From: CAYUQT01 sp964446835
GTDB lineage: Bacteria; Planctomycetota; Phycisphaerae; UBA1845; JAFGLZ01
Direction of reading: 5' to 3'
Assembly (NCBI GenBank): GCA_964446835.1
Contig: CAYUQT010000004.1
Span: forward strand, 1 to 64,000
Length of the DNA: 64,000 nt
Below the pieces are notes generated by a model. That model saw only the letters and a program-made list of their open reading frames with translations, searched no databases and had not been told where the DNA came from. The position numbers were made by a program, and so were the translations under genes. Position 1 is the first letter of the stretch. Each line of letters opens with the position of its first letter. Shown in pieces: positions 1 through 7,909 of this stretch.

Positions 1-102
1 GGCATGATCCAGCCGAGGGACGGTACCTCCGCAGCAGCCATGCAGGTCAGTTCCACCTTGTCCTCAACAAGAAGCGGCCAGAGGTATAAGGGGAGTGCCG
101 GC
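1..102. other. Left-edge stretch, no gene assigned
   Basis: The bases after the stop of the asparagine-synthetase-like gene carry no recognisable feature. A minus-strand frame stays open from about base 135 to the left edge, with an ATG at 41-39, so a further gene of the operon could begin here and run off the window. Too little is present to identify it. Confidence 0.2.
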
Positions 103-1506
103 CTATGACGACCGGCGAGCCATCCCTGAACGCTCAGGAGATTCTACCGCTCTTCCCTGATGGCGCGCTTCGCCGCCAGGCGCCCCTTTCGTGCGCCCCA
201 TCCACGAGAGGTCGGCCAGGGTCCCAAACGTCTCTTTGAAGACCCTGTAGTACATCAGTTCCTCTTTCGTATTCAGCGTCCAACCGTTGCTCAAGCTTCG
301 CTCACGGCCGAACTCCTCGTCGGAAACATGTTCGTCAGCATAGTGGGCCAGGAAATCGCCCAGCCCTCCCCCCTCCCAGAACTTGGCCTTCCTGCGATGC
401 AGCACGCAATCTGGAAGCAGGCCCTCCATCGACCGGCGCAGGACCCACTTCTCTATACCGTCATGAAGTTTCAGGTCGGCTGGAATGCGCAGGGCATAGT
501 CCACGACCTGGGGATCGAGGAAGCTCACATGGGCCACATTTCCGTGAGCGGAGGCGCATCGGTCGACTCGCTGAAGCGCCGTGTTATGGAGTCTGGATGT
601 GATATCGAGCAGTTCGTCGCCCAAGACCGGAGGATCAACAGACTTGAGATACTCGTAACCAGCGAACAACTCGTCGCTGCCCTCGCCTGAGAACACCGCA
701 GCCACGTATTCGGACGCAGTCTGAGATGCCGCGTAGTTCAGAATACTTGATCGAACGAGCAAGGCGTCAAAGGACTCCAGGTGGAAGATCACCTCAGGCA
801 ACAGTTCGAGAAGTCTCGCAAAGCTCAATCTTATCTCATGGTGCTCAGACCCGATGGAATCGGCAACCGCGCGAGCGTAGACCATGTCCGGGGCTCCCGA
901 AAGCCCAGCGGCGAACGTATGAAATACGCCGAAATGAGGCCGGGCAAGGGCCGCGATTGCGCTGGAATCGAGCCCTCCGGACAACCATGCACCCGTCTCG
1001 GCCTCTGTGATGCACTTTTCCACCGAATCCGCCAGCCGTCTACGCAGCTCTTTGGCAATAGTCTCCGGTGAATCTCCCGCCGGTGGCTGTTGTTGTAGGC
1101 TGAAGCAGCATTCCAGCCGATTCCCATCATAACGGTGTCCCGGTGGAAGCTCCTTAACGTCGTTTGCCACCGGTAGCATGGCCTTGACCTCCGATGCGAA
1201 GCACAAAACCCCATCCTCAGTCCGGCCGTAATAGAGCGGCGCGACCCCAATCGGATCGCGTTCGAGCATTGGGTGTCCATCGACGATCTGGGCCCGGGCG
1301 AAATGGCCCTCATCGACGTCATCCTGTACACACAGCGGCGAACTCCCAAGCGAGTCTGACTGAGGTTTGGGCCACGCTGCACCGAGCGTTGCTCCCGGTT
1401 CATCGAGAATGTCGTTTCCGGCCCTGCCACGATGTGCGATGCGGTCAAGCATCCGCCGTACCTGCTCCCGTCTTCCCGGAGCGAAGATCCCTGCAATTCC
1501 CGACAT
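103..1506 (-). CDS. Asparagine-synthetase-like amide ligase lacking the glutaminase Cys
   Basis: The 467-residue protein has the AsnB architecture. The start reads M-S-G-I-A-G, where asparagine synthetases have M-C-G-I-A-G, so the N-terminal glutamine-hydrolysing nucleophile Cys2 is Ser. The N-terminal domain is also short: the usual NGEIYN region is missing before the RDPIGVAPLYYG motif (83-94). The synthetase domain keeps the ATP pyrophosphatase loop SGGLDSS (176-182) and SGEGSDELFAGY (273-284). The visible inference is an ATP-dependent enzyme that adenylates a carboxylate and uses ammonia or a substrate amine, not glutamine. Beta-lactam and carbapenam synthetases are known AsnB relatives with a disabled glutaminase half. 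It is the last clear gene of the operon, 10 bases after the B12-type gene. The substrate is unknown. Confidence 0.85.
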   Translation of the reverse strand: MSGIAGIFAPGRREQVRRMLDRIAHRGRAGNDILDEPGATLGAAWPKPQSDSLGSSPLCVQDDVDEGHFARAQIVDGHPMLERDPIGVAPLYYGRTEDGVLCFASEVKAMLPVANDVKELPPGHRYDGNRLECCFSLQQQPPAGDSPETIAKELRRRLADSVEKCITEAETGAWLSGGLDSSAIAALARPHFGVFHTFAAGLSGAPDMVYARAVADSIGSEHHEIRLSFARLLELLPEVIFHLESFDALLVRSSILNYAASQTASEYVAAVFSGEGSDELFAGYEYLKSVDPPVLGDELLDITSRLHNTALQRVDRCASAHGNVAHVSFLDPQVVDYALRIPADLKLHDGIEKWVLRRSMEGLLPDCVLHRRKAKFWEGGGLGDFLAHYADEHVSDEEFGRERSLSNGWTLNTKEELMYYRVFKETFGTLADLSWMGRTKGAPGGEARHQGRAVESPERSGMARRSS

Positions 1507-1516
1507 GATTGCACTC

Positions 1517-3409
1517 CTACAGGCTTTCCTCTCTCCTTGTCAGCCGGAGCATCCGATCGACCGCCGGAATCGGCTTTCCCTGTTCATCCACGATCTTGAC
1601 CGAACCGTGGATGACGCGCGTCTGCCAATGAATCGCGTTTCTGAACTCATCTCTGCCTTCCCAGAGATAAGGTACGGGCAGGAAACCCTCTTCGAAGACC
1701 TTGTACAGGCCGTTTGCGGTATAGGGGTGCGGAATCGCGGACTCGATGGCATGGATGACGGCACGGGCATCACTCAGAAGTGCCTCGGTGCGGGCAACGA
1801 CTTCAGGGTGATTGCCCATGTCGTCCACCTCGCCCTTCGCTCGGAGCCTCCGGTACTGTTCGATCGCATGTCGTGTGATCTGGATGCTCTCCTGGATTGT
1901 CGCCGGGTCGGCCAGGTGAGAGGCCTCGGAGTAGCTGACGACATGAATGATGGGAGGGCCGGTCTCATCGTGGGGCTCGATGTCGTCCATGAGGGCAGTG
2001 ACCGCAGCGAGTTGCGCCTTGGCCTTCTCAAGATCGTGGGAGAAGAAATCCAGGCCGGCCCGGGGTTGAAGGATGACATGGAATCGCTCGTCCTGAAGTT
2101 CGCGAACGAGCCTGAGCATTGCCCTGGACTTGGCAAGGTCCTGGACGCCCCACGTGGCCTTCGGGGTGTTGAGCATATTCTGAAGGATCAGATGGCGGAT
2201 ACCGAGCCGCTTGGCCGTCTTGGCCGCAAGGAAGGCGGACACTACGTACGTAACGTCGTCGGCGCCGCGAAAAGCGAAGTGGTGTGGGACATTCGGTTCG
2301 AAGGGCTTGCCCTTCTCGGCGACATACCTCAACGTCCTCAGGTGCTGTTCCAGGTTCTCTCTGACCGAGTAGGGCCCTCTCCCATCGATCTGGCAGAACC
2401 ACCAGAACGACAAGGCATGCCACGCCATGTTGATCGTCTGTTCGTACATCCTCGCGAGGGCCGGAAGATCCTGCGTGCCCGCATAGGTTCGGACGAGCAT
2501 GGGTCGAGCGGCCCGCCACACGGCGGCGAATTCGGCCGGGGTACTGAGCGGTACACCCCCGCCGTTGGGCGAATCGCCCCACTCTTCGCCGAATCGGGAC
2601 TGCGTTAGCTGAGAGGTTCCGATCGAAAGAACATCGAGGAATCCCGATGCGGCCAGTCTCCGGGTCCAATCGAGGAAGAGCCTGACCGCCTCGGTCCGGT
2701 CGGGAAGATACGGGCCCACATGGACTCGCATCAGGGGGGGCAACCGGTGCTCGATTCCATGACCGAGGCGGGCCATGAGGGTGTCCTGGGCAGTCCCGAA
2801 CTCGTGATAGGTGGTTCGATCGACGGGGCGAACCGTCCGATAGTCGCCCTTCGCGATGAGATCCCGGCCGAAGGACAGGCGGTCCTCGTCATAGACGACG
2901 CTCTCGGCCATCTCGCGGGGAATGAACTTGGGATCGACGCCCAGGACGCGAAGCGTTTCGGCCGGTGTCTCGTCCCCTTCAAACGCACCCTGTACCTCGG
3001 GGACTCGCTGCCGGACCCAATCACATGCCCGAGGCAGTCCCGCGAAGAAGAGGGCCCTCAAGGGGCCACCCAGAGAGGTCAACAGCCTGGCAGCCTTCAA
3101 TCGTTCGACCCACCGGGCGAAGAGCGCGGCGCCGCTCTCAGGGTCCAGGCGAAAGCTGAATCCCAAAACGGTGATGCGATGCTCGGATATCCACCGTCGG
3201 ATGATCTCGATATTTGTATCCGACTGCGGCGTTTCAAAGGCCGTGCAAATCGGAGCGTTCGCTACGACCGTTCGGTAACCGCAATCCTCCAGAACGGTCT
3301 GCACCGATGCGATGCCCAGGGTGTGGGCGTCCAGATCGGGACGCACCAGCCCGAAGCACTCGTCCGACGCCGCTTTGAAGGGTGTGCGTTCATACATCGT
3401 CAAAGCCAC
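1517..3409 (-). CDS. Cobalamin-binding-motif protein, mutase-like
   Basis: 630 residues. The N-terminal domain carries DAHTLG (27-32), which fits the DxHxxG motif whose His ligates cobalt in B12-dependent mutases and methyltransferases. It is followed by SFRL (85-88) and GG (114-115) at spacings close to the B12 Rossmann-domain pattern. Residues from about 220 to 560 look like an alpha/beta barrel and recall the catalytic subunit of B12 carbon-skeleton mutases such as glutamate mutase E. That second point rests on overall character only. The start is GTG at 3409, with an ATG four codons later; a purine-rich AAGGTGG lies about 8 bases before that ATG. It lies between the opine dehydrogenase and the asparagine-synthetase-like gene on one strand. 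A substrate cannot be named. Confidence 0.65.
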   Translation of the reverse strand: MALTMYERTPFKAASDECFGLVRPDLDAHTLGIASVQTVLEDCGYRTVVANAPICTAFETPQSDTNIEIIRRWISEHRITVLGFSFRLDPESGAALFARWVERLKAARLLTSLGGPLRALFFAGLPRACDWVRQRVPEVQGAFEGDETPAETLRVLGVDPKFIPREMAESVVYDEDRLSFGRDLIAKGDYRTVRPVDRTTYHEFGTAQDTLMARLGHGIEHRLPPLMRVHVGPYLPDRTEAVRLFLDWTRRLAASGFLDVLSIGTSQLTQSRFGEEWGDSPNGGGVPLSTPAEFAAVWRAARPMLVRTYAGTQDLPALARMYEQTINMAWHALSFWWFCQIDGRGPYSVRENLEQHLRTLRYVAEKGKPFEPNVPHHFAFRGADDVTYVVSAFLAAKTAKRLGIRHLILQNMLNTPKATWGVQDLAKSRAMLRLVRELQDERFHVILQPRAGLDFFSHDLEKAKAQLAAVTALMDDIEPHDETGPPIIHVVSYSEASHLADPATIQESIQITRHAIEQYRRLRAKGEVDDMGNHPEVVARTEALLSDARAVIHAIESAIPHPYTANGLYKVFEEGFLPVPYLWEGRDEFRNAIHWQTRVIHGSVKIVDEQGKPIPAVDRMLRLTRREESL

Positions 3410-3513
3410 CTTGTTAAACGCTTCCGCCTCGTCTCATGATGTCGAGTATTCTGGCGACGGAATCAGGCCGATGGGGAGTCAGGACTACGCAGACTCCGCA
3501 AGCGAACCCTGTC

Positions 3514-5184
3514 CTATCCGCCGGGAGTCAGAGCCAACTCATGGGCGGATTGATCAGCGGAGCGCGTCGGATCCTTGTCGGGGGCGCTCGGTCGTTCAGC
3601 GCCCGTGGACACCGATTCCGCTCCCACCACCAGGAACCGAATGTCCTTGACACTCATTCCCTGGATTCCCAGGCGATCCACCGTCCGACCTTCCTTCCAG
3701 TAGTCCACGCCGTGCATGGTGCAGGCCATCTGGATGATGGACTTGATGGTGGGAGTGGGCACCTTGAGCATGTCGCCCAGGCTGGCGATGGGTATCAGGC
3801 TGGCAGGTACGTCCTCCGAGATATAGCGATGGTCAATGGTCCCCGGAGCCTTGATCTCCGTGTATCCGCGGTTCGCCCGCATGGCATCGAAAAGCGTCTT
3901 GCCGGCAGCATCGTAGGCGAGATAAAGCCATTCCCGGGCGGTGTGCGCCCGAATTCCGAGGGCGGCGGCCACATTGACGCGCTCGCGATCCACGGCATCG
4001 AGCACGGCGGCCACGGAAGGCGTAACGCCCTGAACGTAGTACTCGAATTCGCCACACGTGTCTTCGATCCGTCCGGCGTTCAGGACGGTGATCGCCGGAT
4101 GGAACACGGCTCCGATGTTGTCCAGACCGGTCTTGAGGACGTTGTCGCCGGGGACGAACTGCGGCAGGGCCTTGCGGATGATCGGCAGGATGTCGGCGAT
4201 GTGATAGGCCGGTAATGCCGCCAGCGGCACGGAGTTCTTGATGCCGAAGATGTGCACCTGCGCAGGATTGGTCGCGCGCGACGCATAGAGGAGGGTTTGG
4301 GCCTCGGCGATGTACGGTCGGACGGTCGGATTTGCCCTCTGCAGGACCTGCGCCACCTCCAGCGCGCCACCGGTTCGACCGGGATTCAGAACGATCACCT
4401 GCCCGTCTTTGACGTGGGGGGCAATAATCCCGGCGATGTCCCGATGAGCGGTAGCCGGAACCACCACCATGAGGACGTCCCTGTCGTCGATAGCCGCCGC
4501 CGGATCCGATGTCACCAGATCCAGGTGAGCGAATCCTTCAACTTCTCCGCTCACCGCAATACCGCCACAGGCTCGAACGGGATCGAGCCTTGTATGGCTT
4601 CGGTTAAAGAGGTTGACCTTGCATCCACTAATGGCAAGGTGGGCTGCCATGGCCATGCCGCCGTGGCCGGCCCCAAGGACACAGAAGGAAGGCAGCCCCT
4701 CGACGGCGACGATCTCACCCAAAGGCCTCTCGGCGCAGCGAAGCCCCTCGATAACCTCTTGGACGGAATTCGCCCGCAACAGGCCTTCGAGAACGTTGTC
4801 GGTTTCGCACAGCCTCGCCAATCGCCCGAGCACTCGAAGATAGAGCATCTGGGTCTGAGGGGGGCCGAGAAGGAGGAAGATTACGTTTGCCCTTCGGTCT
4901 GACGCGCTGTCCCAGGGCAGGCCCTCCCTCGCCACTCCGATGGCCATCAGCAACTGGTTGCATCCCTTTGTAGAGGCATGGGGAATCGCGATGTGCAGCG
5001 CCCGGACTGGATAGATCGTCGGAGCGGCCCGCTCCCTCGCCATGATGTCCTTGACGGCGGTCTCCACGTCCACAGACCGGGCATGTCCGAGAGCGTCCAC
5101 CAGTCTGGCGATGGCGTCTTCCTTGCGTGAGACGTTGAGGTCAAGGATCACCGCTTCCGGGACGAGCATGTTTTCGATTCGCAT
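3514..5184 (-). CDS. PTS EIIA (PtsN/Fru-type) - opine dehydrogenase fusion
   Basis: 556 residues in two parts. Residues 1-150 match a fructose/nitrogen-type EIIA domain, with the phospho-acceptor His69 in IAIPHA. Residues 165-530 match the NAD(P)-dependent octopine/nopaline dehydrogenase family: a dinucleotide fold with GAGHGG (171-176) and the catalytic region around H362 in VFHPAITVLNAGRIE. Opine dehydrogenases reductively condense an amino acid with a 2-oxo acid to give an N-(carboxyalkyl) amino acid. The EIIA part could be a phosphorylation-controlled regulatory domain, which is an inference. It is the first gene of the operon; the B12-type gene follows after 104 bases. The fusion is one continuous reading frame with no sign of a sequencing join. 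Confidence 0.85.
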   Translation of the reverse strand: MRIENMLVPEAVILDLNVSRKEDAIARLVDALGHARSVDVETAVKDIMARERAAPTIYPVRALHIAIPHASTKGCNQLLMAIGVAREGLPWDSASDRRANVIFLLLGPPQTQMLYLRVLGRLARLCETDNVLEGLLRANSVQEVIEGLRCAERPLGEIVAVEGLPSFCVLGAGHGGMAMAAHLAISGCKVNLFNRSHTRLDPVRACGGIAVSGEVEGFAHLDLVTSDPAAAIDDRDVLMVVVPATAHRDIAGIIAPHVKDGQVIVLNPGRTGGALEVAQVLQRANPTVRPYIAEAQTLLYASRATNPAQVHIFGIKNSVPLAALPAYHIADILPIIRKALPQFVPGDNVLKTGLDNIGAVFHPAITVLNAGRIEDTCGEFEYYVQGVTPSVAAVLDAVDRERVNVAAALGIRAHTAREWLYLAYDAAGKTLFDAMRANRGYTEIKAPGTIDHRYISEDVPASLIPIASLGDMLKVPTPTIKSIIQMACTMHGVDYWKEGRTVDRLGIQGMSVKDIRFLVVGAESVSTGAERPSAPDKDPTRSADQSAHELALTPGG

Positions 5185-5314
5185 GGTCAGACCTCACCCG
5201 ACCTGTGTCGTCATCGGGTCATTGGGCTCCTGTACCTTATACGATGCCATGGATACACGGATACATCGATAATTGTGCATTGATCCATCGTTCTAAACGA
5301 AGTAAGATCGAGTC
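5185..5314. promoter_or_regulatory. Divergent intergenic region with probable LysR-type binding sites
   Basis: The 130 bases separate the divergent EIIA-opine dehydrogenase and LysR-type genes. They are much richer in A and T than the flanking genes. Near 5249-5290 GATACA-, CATCGA- and ATCCATCG-like segments recur, and ATGGAT/ATCCAT form a spaced inverted pair. A possible minus-strand -10 (TATAAG) lies at 5241-5236 without a convincing -35. Divergent placement is typical for a LysR regulator acting on its neighbour. Confidence 0.4.
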
Positions 5315-6319
5315 ATGGACTGGCTCAACTATCACCACCTGTTCTACTTCTGGGTTGTGGGCAAGGAAGGAACGATCTCGGCTGCGTGCAAGAGGTTGCT
5401 CCTGACCCAATCGACAATCTCCGCGCAGCTACAGGCACTCGAGAAGACACTGGGGGGAAAGCTCTTCGATCGCGTCGGGCGCAGCCTCAGACACACTGAG
5501 AAAGGCCGCATGGTCTTTCGTTATGCTGACCAGATCTTCGCATTGGGCTCCGAACTCCTCGAAGCGACGAGGGGACAACCTCCGAATCGTCCCTTGCGGC
5601 TGAACATTGGTGCGCACGATGTCCTGCCCAAACTGGTGGCCTATCGTCTGCTCGAACCAGCACTGAACCTCCCCAAGCCGGTCCATGTTGTGTGCTACGA
5701 AGGGACGCCAATGCAGCTCATGCCCAGGCTGGCGGTCCGCGAGGTGGACCTCGTTCTGACGGACACCCCGATCGACCCCCACATCAGAGTTCGCGCCTAC
5801 AGCCATTTGCTGGGCGAGTGCGGGATCAGCTTCTTCGCCACACCGAGACTCGCCCGCAGACTGCGGATCGATTTTCCCCAATCGCTCCACGGCGAGCCTG
5901 CACTTCTCCCCACCAGCAACACCACGATGCGTAAGTCTTTGGACAATTGGTTTGACTCCATGGGCGTGCGTCCGAACGTGGTTTCAGAGTTCGAGGATAG
6001 CGAGCTCATGATGCTCTTCGGCCAGAAAGAACGCGGGTTCTTCCCCGGGCACGATGTGATTACGGAGGAAATCATCGCCGGCTTCGGTGTGGAACCGATC
6101 GGCACTGTCCAAGGCCACAGGGAACGATTCTATGCCGTTGTCGCCGAGCGCCAACCCAGGCATCCCGCAGTGATCGCCGTGACTCAGGCCGCACGCAAGA
6201 AGACGTCCAGACCTCGGAACCGAGGGACCGTCAGGAACAGGAAAGGCACCCCACCCCAAACAAGCAACACCGCCTTATCACCGAAGCAGGTTTCCCTGGC
6301 TTCTTGCACCATTTCCTGA
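5315..6319 (+). CDS. LysR-family regulator, NhaR-like
   Basis: 334 residues. The N-terminal winged helix-turn-helix (about residues 3-62: LNYHHLFYFW, then TISAACKRL, then LTQSTISAQLQALEK) is the LysR/NhaR form, and a substrate-binding domain follows to about residue 290. It is transcribed away from the EIIA-opine dehydrogenase operon and is its probable regulator. The last 45 residues or so are basic, low-complexity and unlike a LysR C-terminus. They lie exactly opposite a minus-strand frame that reads as a small hydrophobic protein. The original 3' end may have been replaced, so the true functional protein may end near residue 290. The effector is unknown; an opine-type product of the operon would be a natural guess. 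Confidence 0.85.
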   Translation: MDWLNYHHLFYFWVVGKEGTISAACKRLLLTQSTISAQLQALEKTLGGKLFDRVGRSLRHTEKGRMVFRYADQIFALGSELLEATRGQPPNRPLRLNIGAHDVLPKLVAYRLLEPALNLPKPVHVVCYEGTPMQLMPRLAVREVDLVLTDTPIDPHIRVRAYSHLLGECGISFFATPRLARRLRIDFPQSLHGEPALLPTSNTTMRKSLDNWFDSMGVRPNVVSEFEDSELMMLFGQKERGFFPGHDVITEEIIAGFGVEPIGTVQGHRERFYAVVAERQPRHPAVIAVTQAARKKTSRPRNRGTVRNRKGTPPQTSNTALSPKQVSLASCTIS

Positions 6320-6327
6320 ACTGACAT
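6184..6327 (-). CDS. Possible 47-residue small membrane protein, antisense to LysR 3' end
   Basis: Starting at the ATG at 6327-6325, this frame gives 47 residues: a short acidic/polar head followed by one hydrophobic stretch (AVLLVWGGVPFLFLTV) and a basic tail, then TGA at 6186-6184. It resembles a single-pass membrane peptide and belongs to the same strand as two other small membrane genes just to the right. It fully overlaps the odd C-terminal extension of the LysR gene. It has no recognised family and no clear ribosome site. It may be chance. Confidence 0.22.
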   Translation of the reverse strand: MSVQEMVQEARETCFGDKAVLLVWGGVPFLFLTVPRFRGLDVFLRAA

Positions 6328-6557
6328 TAAACCAAAGCAACAAACAGGAGACTTATCGCCCGTCGCTGGCGGATGCGACAATGCGAACCATAGACTGTAG
6401 CCCCTGGTGGGCCTGCCGTGCGAAGTGTGGTGCACGTTGATCGTACTCGGAGTAAGCATCAAACGGATGGCTGGTGCGGATCGGGACGCACCCCATTTGT
6501 TGGCCGGCACGGAGGCACGAGACAGGTGACCCCTGCTTACTGCGGTTTGCCGGTCTC

Positions 6558-6893
6558 CTACAGCAGGGCAATTGCATGCGCGGAGCCCCATACGACGAGC
6601 GAGAAGGCAACGATGAACAGGGTGTATCTCCGCCAGTGAACGATGGTAGCAGGTCGCCCAGATGCGGTCAGGCCCTCAAGCTTTCTGATATCAAGGTATC
6701 GAACGCCGATGAGCAGGGCAACAAAAGCCCAGAACACTACGTCCGCAGCGCCAAGGGTGTATGCTCCACGATCCGAGATAGCCTTGGCGCAAGCCAGGAG
6801 ACAGACGTTGCCCACGAGCATCCAGAACATCCTGGCCAAGCAACCCGACAATCGCCCTTGGGTAGAGTTGGTTTGATCGATCGATTCTGGCAT
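6558..6893 (-). CDS. Small three-pass membrane protein
   Basis: A 111-residue protein from the ATG at 6893; a start 8 codons upstream at 6917 is also possible. AGAGGA lies about 7 bases before the chosen start. Three hydrophobic segments can be seen: around FWMLVGNVCLLACAKA, VVFWAFVALLIGV, and TLFIVAFSLVVWGSAHAIALL. The loops are charged and basic between the second and third. No family is recognised. It stands alone in a region of low coding density between the LysR gene and the nonulosonic acid operon. Confidence 0.55.
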   Translation of the reverse strand: MPESIDQTNSTQGRLSGCLARMFWMLVGNVCLLACAKAISDRGAYTLGAADVVFWAFVALLIGVRYLDIRKLEGLTASGRPATIVHWRRYTLFIVAFSLVVWGSAHAIALL

Positions 6894-6930
6894 CTCCGGT
6901 CCTCTGTGGAGACTCACGTCTCAAGGACCC

Positions 6931-6960
6931 GGATGGCGGCCCGACCACCGGAGATACCTG
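6931..6960. repeat. Dispersed 30-bp repeat, copy 1
   Basis: This 30-base segment matches 7773-7802 at 27 of 30 positions. The first 18 bases are identical, and one further flanking base also agrees. Similar but looser matching continues for some bases on the right side (a CCGAACCCTTAAG/GCACCCTTCAATTG-like stretch). Copy 1 lies just upstream of the three-pass membrane protein gene. It may be a remnant of a duplicated intergenic unit. Confidence 0.55.
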
Positions 6961-7193
6961 CAGCGTCAACATGGCGCCGCACCCTTCAATTGAGTTGACC
7001 TGTTTCGAACGGACGCCGGATCCGACGGCGCCCCTGACGACTAGACGGTGATGGGTATCTCCGTCCATTTCAACGGCAGTCTCACCCGTTGCCGATCCAG
7101 GCGTTCGTATTCAAGCCTTGCGGAGCTTCTACACTACCGTTTCTCGCGATTCAAGGGACCGGACCTCCCGCGCCATTGGTTCACGTCCGCAGA

Positions 7194-7367
7194 CTACATC
7201 GCCGCGAACAGGATCCCGCCCATCATGCCCAGACCGATGAGAAGCCAGAGCCAACTGGGGTCGCTGTCTGTCGACGTTTGGTCTGCCTTCAACCGATTCC
7301 TAAAGACGAGGATGACGCCAAGAAGCATAACACCGAAACACAGAACGGATGCGCCGATGCTGAGCAT
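7194..7367 (-). CDS. 57-residue two-pass membrane protein
   Basis: The frame from ATG 7367-7365 to TAG 7196-7194 encodes 57 residues with two hydrophobic segments: about 3-22 (ending MLLGVILVF) and 39-57 (LWLLIGLGMMGGILFAAM). A short polar loop lies between them. An in-frame TGA lies 17 codons upstream with no other start in between, so the ATG is well supported, and a G-run sits about 7 bases before it. No family is recognised; the amphipathic two-helix layout is typical of small inner-membrane proteins. It shares its strand with the 111-residue membrane protein gene to its left. Confidence 0.5.
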   Translation of the reverse strand: MLSIGASVLCFGVMLLGVILVFRNRLKADQTSTDSDPSWLWLLIGLGMMGGILFAAM

Positions 7368-7909
7368 GTCGGGCCCCCAGATGCGCGAGAACGGCTCACA
7401 ACGTTGAGCCTGGGCTCATCCGGTTACTCCAGCTCCCACGTGATCCTGCTCTCAGCCCACCGCCTCGAAGACCGAGGCCATTCGCTGGCTCTGAGTCTCC
7501 TTCGGTGACTATACGACATGTCCTCTTCCGATTTGTACAATCGCCTTGCCCAGGGTCTCTGATTCGAGCTATTACTCTCTACCTCTCCGCCAAGCGTGCG
7601 ATGGATATGTGGCGGTGCTCGGCTACAAGGAAGAGACGAGTACAGACTCCCTTAGCGATCGTCTCAAAGATGCGTGGCAAGGACCTTCTTCATCTGAGCG
7701 ATTTGGCAACTGTGCGTTCAGATGCCGGAGGACGCCGATCGGGTGGTTGCGGGAAAACCAAGACAACCCTGCCGGATGGCGGCCCGACCATCCGAGATGC
7801 CTCCGGGCACACACGTGACCCGAACCCTTAAGCTGACGACTTAGAACCTATCGGGTTGCCTGAGGGGAGTCAAGTTCTGGCTCCCAGTGAGCATCGGGTG
7901 GCGCGCGGG
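7368..7909. other. Non-coding or decayed stretch
   Basis: No frame here shows a recognisable domain, sensible composition or ribosome site. Apart from the second repeat copy I see nothing identifiable. It separates the small membrane genes from toxin-antitoxin remnants and is probably decayed accessory DNA. Confidence 0.5.
7773..7802. repeat. Dispersed 30-bp repeat, copy 2
   Basis: Second copy of the repeat at 6931-6960, with three mismatches all in the last 12 bases. It lies in a stretch without genes, about 840 bases from the first copy and in the same orientation. Confidence 0.55.

Noticed and set aside
160..690. A 176-codon plus-strand open frame
   Set aside because: It lies antisense to the asparagine-synthetase-like gene, whose motifs are clear; composition is that of a GC-rich shadow frame.
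7505..7831. Overlapping plus-strand frames of about 90-108 codons
   Set aside because: They lack family features, ribosome sites and typical composition, and cover the dispersed repeat.
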